7,605 nt of DNA from NCBI GenBank assembly GCA_026713345.1, contig JAPOOQ010000160.1, positions 1-7,605 of the forward strand, in the 5' to 3' direction. Shown here in pieces: positions 1-5,188 of this stretch; position 1 is the stretch's first letter; every line of letters begins with the position of its first letter. The DNA is from Gemmatimonadota bacterium. GTDB taxonomy: Bacteria; Gemmatimonadota; Gemmatimonadetes; Longimicrobiales; Gaopeijiaceae. Position numbers and translations under genes: made by a program. Under the pieces are notes generated by a model. It worked only from the letters and a program-made list of their open reading frames with translations, did no database searches and had not been told where the DNA came from.

Positions 1-962
1 AAGCGGTCGCCTTCGTCGCCGTTTGCGAATGTGAGCGGGTCGCCGGCGGGGGCGTACCGCATGAGGCCGGCGTTCCAGGTATGTGCGTAGACCGCCCCGC
101 GAGAGCTGCTCGCGCCCGGAGCGCCCACAAGGAGGCGGTCGCCGGAGGCCGCGAGGGCCGTCCCGAAGTTGGCGTTCGATGCGGCCGCCGACTCGAGGAC
201 GCCGGCCATCTCCCAGCTGCCGTCGACGAGGTTGTAGTGATAGACGCGTCCGGTCCGTTCCTGGTCCGAGCCGTCGCCGTTCCAGTTGGGTGCGGCGACC
301 AGCAGCCCGTGCTGGGTAAAGGCCATGACGGCGCCGAAGCCGTCGCCGGCCGTGCCGTCGTCGCGTTGAAGCTGGCCGCTGCGCATCCACTGCCCGCTGG
401 TGCCGCGCTGGTAGACGTGAACGACTCCCTGGGGCGCCTCTTCCTGCTGCGCTCCGGGGCGGCCGCGTGGGCCCGCGGCAGCGCCGGTGACTCCGACCAG
501 CAACCAGTCTCCGTCAGCGGCAAGGCCGAGGCCGAAGTCGGTTCCGCAGAATCCGTCCCATCTGCAGTCCGGCTCCAGTCCCGTGATATCGTCCCCTTCG
601 ACCATGCCCGTGGCCCGCCATGCGCCAGCCCCACTGCGTTCGAAGACGTGAATGGGGCCGCCCCGCTGCCCGATGAACAGCGTGTTGCCGGACTTGGCGA
701 GCAGGGTGCCGAAGCCGTCGGCGCGCTCGGCGTCGGGGGCCCGCAGCACGGCGGACTCGCGCCACTCACCACCGGCCTTGCGGTAGACATAGACTGCGCC
801 GGGGCGGAAGCTGGTCGTGGGTTCGGTGATGAGGATTTCACCCTCATCGATCACCACGGAGTGCCCAAAGGCACCGGATTGGGCAGCCAGCGGCGAGGCG
901 GCGGCGACAATGGGAAGAGCTGCGAGGGCAGCCAGAATGCGGGCGGCAGAGACGCGTACCAT
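1..962 (-). CDS. Secreted FG-GAP-type beta-propeller protein (C-terminus beyond window)
   Basis: The frame is open from ATG at 962-960 to the left edge, giving 320 codons with no stop. The start is fixed by AAGGAG at 974-969, six bases upstream. Residues 1-27 form a Sec signal peptide: a basic start, a hydrophobic Ala/Leu core, then LAA before Gln-28. The mature part has at least five repeats of roughly 50-65 residues. Each begins with a Phe-Gly element (FGHSV, DGFGTLLA, DFGLGLAA, DGFGAVMA, NFGTALAA), continues with a hydrophobic strand ending in LLVG-like residues, and closes with a strand such as GAVYVYRK, GPIHVFER or GVVHVYQR. This is the blade pattern of FG-GAP/integrin-alpha-like propellers. 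One blade has an insertion with a close Cys pair (CRWDGFC). Such proteins are extracellular and usually bind or display something; no catalytic motif is visible. Related secreted proteins often carry further C-terminal modules, which cannot be seen here. Propeller and secretion are confident; the role is unknown. Confidence 0.85.
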   Translation of the reverse strand, partial: MVRVSAARILAALAALPIVAAASPLAAQSGAFGHSVVIDEGEILITEPTTSFRPGAVYVYRKAGGEWRESAVLRAPDAERADGFGTLLAKSGNTLFIGQRGGPIHVFERSGAGAWRATGMVEGDDITGLEPDCRWDGFCGTDFGLGLAADGDWLLVGVTGAAAGPRGRPGAQQEEAPQGVVHVYQRGTSGQWMRSGQLQRDDGTAGDGFGAVMAFTQHGLLVAAPNWNGDGSDQERTGRVYHYNLVDGSWEMAGVLESAAASNANFGTALAASGDRLLVGAPGASSSRGAVYAHTWNAGLMRYAPAGDPLTFANGDEGDR

Positions 963-999
963 CGGTTTCTCCTTCGGTTGGCGAATGACTTCCGGTCCG

Positions 1000-1029
1000 A
1001 GCGTAGCGCCCGGGACGGGGTGCGCGCAA
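1000..1029 (-). promoter_or_regulatory. Possible promoter of the propeller gene
   Basis: On the minus strand TTGCGC (1029-1024) and TACGCT (1005-1000) are separated by 18 bases, each matching the sigma-70 consensus at three of six positions. The implied leader before ATG 962 is about 30 bases and contains the strong Shine-Dalgarno sequence. The position, between the tRNA terminator and the gene start, is sensible. The match is weak and such hexamers arise by chance. Confidence 0.3.
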
Positions 1030-1045
1030 GCGCCAGATATGACAA

Positions 1046-1071
1046 GGCCCCGAAGGATCACCTCCGGGGCC
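1046..1071 (-). terminator. Hairpin terminator downstream of tRNA-Asn
   Basis: An 11-bp stem is formed by GGCCCCGGAGG and CCTTCGGGGCC (minus-strand reading) around the loop TGAT. The one imperfect position is a G-U wobble in RNA made from the minus strand, but an A-C mismatch in RNA from the plus strand. The hairpin therefore favours the minus direction, that of the tRNA, and begins about 20 bases past the tRNA 3' end. The T tract after it is short (TTGTC), so termination may be inefficient. Confidence 0.6.
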
Positions 1072-1091
1072 CCGGCGTCGTGACAACGCAA

Positions 1092-1164
1092 CTCCCGCGG
1101 CAGGACTCGAACCTGCGACCCGACGGTTAACAGCCGTCTGCTCTACCAGCTGAGCTACGCGGGA
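1092..1164 (-). tRNA. tRNA-Asn (anticodon GTT)
   Basis: The minus strand reads as a complete 73-base cloverleaf. The acceptor pairs TCCCGCG with CGCGGGA, followed by discriminator G, as expected for tRNA-Asn. The D arm is GCTC-AGCTGGTA-GAGC. The anticodon stem is GACGG/CCGTC around the loop CTGTTAA, giving anticodon GTT. The variable loop is five bases, and the T arm is GCAGG-TTCGAGT-CCTGC. CCA is not encoded (TTGC follows), so it must be added after transcription. There is no intron and no mismatch in any stem. It lies between the YchF-like GTPase and the propeller gene, on the same strand as both. Confidence 0.97.
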
Positions 1165-1182
1165 ATGGAAGTGCGGCCAACG

Positions 1183-1211
1183 AAAATCGCACGGGCGCGG
1201 AGGTGCGTCAA
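1183..1211 (-). promoter_or_regulatory. Possible promoter of tRNA-Asn
   Basis: On the minus strand TTGACG (1211-1206) is a good -35 box (four of six). After a 17-base spacer comes GATTTT (1188-1183), a poor -10 box (three of six). The predicted start of transcription would be about a dozen bases before the tRNA 5' end at 1164, a normal leader for a stable RNA. It lies in the 78-base gap after the GTPase stop, so the tRNA need not depend on readthrough. Confidence 0.45.
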
Positions 1212-1242
1212 TGGCGAGTCTTGCTCAGAGCGAGCCGTGTCC

Positions 1243-2283
1243 CTACACGTTGAACCGCACGTACACGATATCCCCGTCGGCGACCACGTAGCCCTGGCCC
1301 TCCACCCGCAACCGCCCGGCGTCCTTCACCGCCTGCTCCGATCCGTACTCGGCGAAGACCTCATACGGGATGACCTCCGCCCGGATGAAGCCGCGCTCCA
1401 GGTCGCTGTGAATCCGTCCGGCGGCCTTGCGCGCCACCGTGCCCCGCCGGATCGGCCAGGCCCGTACATCCTCCGGCCCGACCGTAAGGAACGAGATCAG
1501 GTCCATCAACTCGTAGGTCGCACGAATGAAGCGATCCAGCGTCGCCTCCGACAGTCCCATCTCCGTCAGGAAATCCGCCTGCTCGGATGGGTCCAGGGTG
1601 GCGATCTCGGCCTCAACCTGGGCCGAAAGGACCATTGCCGCGCCCCCCATCCCGCAAACCCCGGCCTCAAGCTCCGCGTCGACGGGCCCGCCGGCGCGAT
1701 CCTCGTCCACATTCACCGCGGCCAGCAGCGGAAGGTCGGTCAGGAGTCCGTATCCCTTCACGAATGCCCGGTGAAGTTCATCCGGGGACAGCAGCCGCAG
1801 TGGCGTCCCTTCCTCCAGCGCCGCCACGGCCGTCTCGAATGCACCAATTTCCTGCACATGTGCACGTTCCTTGCGCAACCGGTCCAGCCGGCGCTCCGCC
1901 ACACCGAGATCCGAGAGCACACACTCGTCGTGAAACGCGCGCAGGTCGGCCAGCGGGTCGGGAGGCGCCTCCAACGCCGGGTTGACGAAATCACGCAGCA
2001 CCAGGCAGATCGCCTCCCGGTCACGGATCTGCTGCAGCGCTCCGGGCGACAGCACACGCGCGCCGCCGCCATGCTCCCCCGGGACATCGCGCAGGTTGAT
2101 CGTCGCGTGAGTGGTCCGCTTGGGCGAATAGATGCGTGAAAGGGAATCGACGCGGGGGTCGGGCACCCGCACCGTGCCCACGCGCACCTCGCCACCGAAG
2201 CCGACCGGCACGTCGAGTCCGGTCATGGCGTTGAAGAGGGTGGTCTTGCCGGAGCCACCGAAGCCCGCGAGGACGAACTTCAT
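1243..2283 (-). CDS. Divergent YchF/OLA1-type P-loop GTPase/ATPase with TGS domain
   Basis: This 346-residue protein matches the YchF (OLA1, DUF933) family over its full length; usual length is about 363. The G1 loop is GFGGSGKT (residues 7-14). The G3 motif is DVPG (66-69) and the nucleotide-specificity site NVDED (191-195) replaces the family NVNED. SAQVE (210-214) follows, then the family TGS/DUF933 end from about 262 to 346, including VRAWPI, AAGRIHSDLERGFIRAEVI and the terminal DGD...FNV. A charged helical region at about 115-160 fits the YchF coiled-coil insertion. YchF binds ATP more readily than GTP, associates with ribosomes and affects stress responses. The G1 and G3 loops differ clearly from canonical YchF (usually NVGKST and DIAGLVKGAS), so this may be a second, specialised paralogue. 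The start at ATG 2283 is where the family begins, although no strong Shine-Dalgarno sequence precedes it. The tRNA and propeller gene lie downstream on the same strand. Confidence 0.9.
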   Translation of the reverse strand: MKFVLAGFGGSGKTTLFNAMTGLDVPVGFGGEVRVGTVRVPDPRVDSLSRIYSPKRTTHATINLRDVPGEHGGGARVLSPGALQQIRDREAICLVLRDFVNPALEAPPDPLADLRAFHDECVLSDLGVAERRLDRLRKERAHVQEIGAFETAVAALEEGTPLRLLSPDELHRAFVKGYGLLTDLPLLAAVNVDEDRAGGPVDAELEAGVCGMGGAAMVLSAQVEAEIATLDPSEQADFLTEMGLSEATLDRFIRATYELMDLISFLTVGPEDVRAWPIRRGTVARKAAGRIHSDLERGFIRAEVIPYEVFAEYGSEQAVKDAGRLRVEGQGYVVADGDIVYVRFNV

Positions 2284-2468
2284 CGGCGGGCGGGGTTCCG
2301 GCTGGCTGCGGCCGGAGCGCCGCTGGCGGCCACGGCCCGCACGGCGCTAACCTCTTGGCTGAACGAAGACATGGAGTAACGTTGCACCGGAATCCCCCCC
2401 CGCGGCAACAGGCCCCCGGTCGCAACCGCCAGCCAGTCCCGACTTCGGCGCGCCAAAGGTCCCTGCAA

Positions 2469-3938
2469 ATGACTAGAGTAGTGAAGAAGAAAGCCCCCGA
2501 CGGCGACCATCTCCGCGCGCCCGGCCCGCTCCCCCCCCCCCCCCCCCCCCCCCCCCCCCGCGGCCCCGCCCCCCCCCGCCCCCCCCGCGGCCCCCGCCCC
2601 CCCGGCGATCCCGGCTGCCGCCACCGCCTTTCCCGGCGCGGCTTCCTGGCCACGAGCGCCACGGGACTGGCGGGCACGGCTCTCGCGGCTTGCAGCGGTG
2701 CGCCCGACGGCGCCCCGGAAGGTGGCGCAACCGGCGACCCGCCCACCCCGGCGAGCACCACCGCCGCCCAGACCACCCCACCCCCCACCCGCCCCACCGC
2801 CCCCGACGACGCGGCCTGGGCCCACGTGCGCGACCATTTCATCCTGGAGCCAGGCACCGCCTACATGAACAACGCGAGCCTGGGGATGCCCCCGGCCTCG
2901 GTGGCCGCGGCGGTGGCGGCCGGATACGAGGCCCTGTCCCGGGAACCGATCCGCGCCAAACACGACCTGGGCGATGCAATAGCGAACCGGGTCACCCCCC
3001 GCCTGGCCGCGCTCCTCGGCGCCGATCCCGGCGAGATCGTCCTGACGCGAAATGCGACGGAGGCGTTGCACGCCGCCGCGATCGGAACGCGGCTCGAGCC
3101 CGGCGACGAGGTGCTGATCACCAGCCAGGAACACCCTGCGGGGCGGCGGCCCTGGGAGTACCGGGAGACGCGCCACGGCGTCAGGGTCAACACCGTCTTC
3201 ATCCCGAGCCCCTTCGAGAGCGAAGCACAGGTCGTCGACCTCGTCGAGGCGGCGCTCACCCCGGCGACGCGCGCGCTCGCCTTCTGCCACGTGACCCGCG
3301 GCGGCCACCTCTACCCCGTCGCGCGGCTCTGCTCCCTGGCGCGGGATCGCGGGATCGTGAGCCACGTGGACGGCGCGCAGGCGGTCGGCATGTTCCCGGT
3401 CGACCTGCACGCGCTGGGCTGCGACACCTACTCGGCGAGCCTGCACAAGTGGCTGCTGGGCCCGATGGGGACGGGGGTCTACTACGTGCGGGCGGGAGCG
3501 CGTGAACGGGTCGACTCCGCGTTCGCGCACGACGCCACTCCGGGAGCGCCCAACTACGGGCCGCCGGGGACCGCCGGGTTGCCGCTGCGCGCGGGTCTGG
3601 CCGCCTCGCTTGACTTCACCGACGCGCTCGGGATCGGGAACGTAGCCGCGAGGACGCGCCATCTCTCCGATCTGCTGAAGGAGAGGCTCGCGGCTCTCCC
3701 GGGCATGACCCCGCTGAGCGGGCCGGACCACGCGACCTCGTGCCCCGGATCCACCATCTTCGAGCTGGACGGCGTTGACGCGGTCGAGGCGGTGGCCATC
3801 CTGGCCGAACGCGCGAAGATTCACATCGACGAACACCAGCGCGACGGACACAACGCCATCCGCATCTCGACGCATGTGTACAACACGGTCGCCGAGATCG
3901 AACGGGTGGTGGAAGAACTGGACGCACTGCGGCCTTAG
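2469..3938 (+). CDS. Tat-type lipoprotein, class-V PLP enzyme of the isopenicillin N epimerase / aminotransferase group
   Basis: This 489-residue protein carries a class-V PLP-enzyme domain from about residue 115 to the end. Numbered from ATG 2469, landmarks are the substrate-side YMNNAS (132-137), the cofactor-contacting NATEALH (195-201), HVDGAQAVG with Asp-301 for the pyridine nitrogen, SLHKW with the Schiff-base Lys-327, and RIS with Arg-465 for the substrate carboxylate. There is no C-terminal active-site Cys loop, which argues against a cysteine desulfurase. Before the domain lie a twin-arginine motif SRRGFL (55-60), a hydrophobic stretch and the lipobox LAAC (Cys-75), then a Pro/Thr/Ala linker. 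This predicts folded, cofactor-loaded Tat export and lipid anchoring. The start is uncertain. ATG 2469 has AAAGG nine bases upstream, but it puts about 54 residues before the arginines, including nine prolines from a C run. TTG 2355 is an in-frame alternative without a Shine-Dalgarno sequence. The amidase gene follows after 38 bp. Substrate unknown. Confidence 0.85.
   Translation: MTRVVKKKAPDGDHLRAPGPLPPPPPPPPPRGPAPPRPPRGPRPPGDPGCRHRLSRRGFLATSATGLAGTALAACSGAPDGAPEGGATGDPPTPASTTAAQTTPPPTRPTAPDDAAWAHVRDHFILEPGTAYMNNASLGMPPASVAAAVAAGYEALSREPIRAKHDLGDAIANRVTPRLAALLGADPGEIVLTRNATEALHAAAIGTRLEPGDEVLITSQEHPAGRRPWEYRETRHGVRVNTVFIPSPFESEAQVVDLVEAALTPATRALAFCHVTRGGHLYPVARLCSLARDRGIVSHVDGAQAVGMFPVDLHALGCDTYSASLHKWLLGPMGTGVYYVRAGARERVDSAFAHDATPGAPNYGPPGTAGLPLRAGLAASLDFTDALGIGNVAARTRHLSDLLKERLAALPGMTPLSGPDHATSCPGSTIFELDGVDAVEAVAILAERAKIHIDEHQRDGHNAIRISTHVYNTVAEIERVVEELDALRP
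2531..2607 (+). repeat. Run of 29 C within a 77-base A/T-free tract
   Basis: Positions 2531-2559 are an unbroken run of 29 C. The A/T-free stretch continues to 2607 as C runs broken by only 12 G. It lies in the leader of the Tat protein and encodes nine consecutive prolines followed by a Pro/Arg/Gly-rich stretch just before the twin-arginine motif. A homopolymer this long is exceptional in any bacterium. It could be a slippage-prone contingency tract or a sequencing/assembly artefact. Confidence 0.95.
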
Positions 3939-3959
3939 CTAGCCTCACCCCTATCAACC

Positions 3960-3965
3960 AAGGAG
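3960..3965 (+). promoter_or_regulatory. Ribosome binding site of the amidase gene
   Basis: AAGGAG ends 11 bases before ATG 3977, slightly longer than the ideal spacing. It sits in the 38-base gap after the aminotransferase stop. No promoter-like sequence or terminator is obvious in that gap, which supports a shared transcript. Confidence 0.6.
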
Positions 3966-3976
3966 AAACTGGCGTC

Positions 3977-4996
3977 ATGTCAGCCAATCGCAGATCCATC
4001 GCCCTTCGGCCTCTGATCGCCGTCCTGGCCCTCTCTGCTACCGCCTGCCAGATCGAGCCAATGCCGGCCGCGACCGACGCGCCCCCGCCGCCCGCGGCCG
4101 AGTACACCCTCGGCGCCGAGAACACCCACGCGCGCTGGAGCGCCACCATTCCACCGGTGCTGACCGTTCCTTCGGGCGCGGTGGTGGAAGTCCTCACCAA
4201 GGAGGCGTCCGACGGGCAGATCACGCCCGAAACGCGCGAGGCCGACCTCGCGAACGTCGACTTCGGTCTCATCCATCCATTGACAGGCCCGATCGCTGTT
4301 GAAGGCGCCGACCCTGGCGACATCCTCGCGGTGACGATCCACGAGGTCGAGGTCACCGGCTGGGGATGGGCCACAATCCTTCCCGGCTTCGGCTTCCTCG
4401 CCGACGAGTTCACCGAACCCTGGATCCGCGGCTTCGAGATGGAGCCCGGCGCGACCGAGGTCGCCTTCAACGACGACATCACGATCCCGCTCGCTCCCTT
4501 CCCCGGCGTGATGGGCGTCGCGCCCGCCACCGACTCCATGCTCGTCACGATTCCACCGCGCACGAACGGCGGCAACATGGACAACCGCTACCTCGGCCCC
4601 GGCACGACCGTGTACTTCCCGGTCCAGGTCGAGGGCGCCAACTTCTCGATCGGGGACACCCACGCTGTCCAGGGGGACGGCGAAGTGTCCGGTACCGCCA
4701 TCGAAGCGCCCATGCGGGTCGTCTTCACCGTCGAAGTGATGGGCAACCCGCGCGGAATGGTCGAGCCCCAGTACGAAACCGACGACTACTACGCGGTCAC
4801 CGGCTTCGGCACCACCATCGACGAAGCGGCCCGCAAGGCGACCCGGTACATGATCGACTACCTGGTCGCGGAACACGGGCTCACGCGCAACGAGGCGTAT
4901 GTGCTCTGCTCGCTGGCGGGGGACTTGAAGATTTCCGAGACGGTGGACGTACCGCACATGCTGGTCAGCATGCATATGCCGAAGGGGATCTTCTGA
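3977..4996 (+). CDS. Acetamidase/formamidase family lipoprotein
   Basis: This 339-residue protein belongs to the acetamidase/formamidase (FmdA_AmdA) family, metal-dependent enzymes that hydrolyse short amides to a carboxylate and ammonia. Visible family landmarks are HPLTGPI (100-106), PFPGVMGVAP (174-183), PRTNGGNMD (194-202) and the signature GDTHAVQGDGEVSGTAIE (226-243). The family C-terminus (EAYVLCSLAGDLKI, then the VDVPH region) is also present. The N-terminus has three arginines, a hydrophobic core and a lipobox-like ATAC with Cys-24, followed by a Pro/Ala linker, so the enzyme is probably an envelope lipoprotein. Well-studied formamidases are cytoplasmic, so the location is unusual. 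The start at ATG 3977 gives a complete signal peptide. It probably forms an operon with the upstream lipoprotein enzyme of class-V PLP type, which would place two enzymes of nitrogen compounds in the same compartment. The true substrate cannot be read from the sequence. Confidence 0.92.
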   Translation: MSANRRSIALRPLIAVLALSATACQIEPMPAATDAPPPPAAEYTLGAENTHARWSATIPPVLTVPSGAVVEVLTKEASDGQITPETREADLANVDFGLIHPLTGPIAVEGADPGDILAVTIHEVEVTGWGWATILPGFGFLADEFTEPWIRGFEMEPGATEVAFNDDITIPLAPFPGVMGVAPATDSMLVTIPPRTNGGNMDNRYLGPGTTVYFPVQVEGANFSIGDTHAVQGDGEVSGTAIEAPMRVVFTVEVMGNPRGMVEPQYETDDYYAVTGFGTTIDEAARKATRYMIDYLVAEHGLTRNEAYVLCSLAGDLKISETVDVPHMLVSMHMPKGIF

Positions 4997-5007
4997 TTCT
5001 CGCTCCT

Positions 5008-5027
5008 CAGGGACGGCGCCGTGCCTG
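5008..5027 (+). terminator. Weak hairpin after the amidase gene
   Basis: A dyad starting 12 bases after the stop can fold as CAGGGACG / CGTGCCTG around the loop GCGC, with one internal G-G mismatch. Only GAGTTTCC follows, with no proper T run, so intrinsic termination is doubtful. It may act as a pause site or mRNA-stabilising hairpin, or be chance in GC-rich DNA. Confidence 0.25.
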
Positions 5028-5134
5028 GCCCGAGTTTCCACGAGGTATACGTCGGCACGTCACATGTCGTATCTTGGGCTGCGACCGGGCCCCGGTTCCT
5101 CCAGGGTGACGACGAAATCAAGCCAGCGAGGAAG

Positions 5135-5188
5135 ATGGCACGCAAGAGGGTTCGGAGGTGGCACATGAAGCCCGGAGGCATCTCGTGA
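5135..5188 (+). CDS. Possible 17-codon leader ORF ahead of the AlbA_2 gene
   Basis: ATG 5135 opens a 17-codon frame, MARKRVRRWHMKPGGIS, whose TGA (5186-5188) overlaps the GTG start (5185-5187) of the next gene by two bases. A second ATG at 5165 in the same frame has GGAGG (5154-5158) six bases upstream, an excellent site. The peptide is strongly basic. It resembles no family known to me. It could be a coupling or leader cistron, or chance. Confidence 0.25.
   Translation: MARKRVRRWHMKPGGIS

Noticed and set aside
81..1130. Open frame of 349 codons on the plus strand
   Set aside because: It is antisense to the propeller gene, with signal peptide and repeats, and runs into the tRNA gene.
1165..2139. 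Open frame of 324 codons on the plus strand
   Set aside because: Antisense to the YchF-like GTPase; no family features.
2355..2382. Promoter-like TTGGCT with TAACGT after a 16-base spacer, in the divergent gap
   Set aside because: Both boxes are weak (the -10 matches three of six) and GC-rich promoters vary too much to call it. The 185-base gap 2284-2468 probably holds divergent promoters, but none can be fixed.
2355..2468. Extension of the Tat protein to the TTG start at 2355
   Set aside because: It has no Shine-Dalgarno sequence and would push the twin arginines to residues 94-95. ATG 2469 has AAAGG at a normal distance, though the start remains uncertain because of the C tract.
2280..3875. 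Open frame of 531 codons on the minus strand opposite the aminotransferase gene
   Set aside because: It lies antisense to a protein with clear PLP-enzyme motifs. Its product is Arg/Gly/Val-rich low-complexity sequence typical of GC-rich shadow frames, and it runs through the poly-C tract.
2469..3938. Cysteine desulfurase (NifS/IscS/SufS) identity
   Set aside because: The lysine and Asp motifs fit class V generally, but the C-terminal catalytic Cys loop is missing and the sequence follows the isopenicillin N epimerase-like pattern.
3980..5041. Open frame of 353 codons on the minus strand opposite the amidase gene
   Set aside because: Shadow of a confidently identified gene; rich in Asp, Arg, His and Val with no recognisable family pattern.
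5030..5100. Possible operator or promoter around the TATACG and GTATCTT elements upstream of the AlbA_2 gene
   Set aside because: No convincing -35 partner at the right distance and no true inverted repeat longer than six bases.
5158..5184. GTG 5158 as the start of the AlbA_2 protein
   Set aside because: The added nine residues lie before the domain, and GTG 5185 has a far better Shine-Dalgarno placement.
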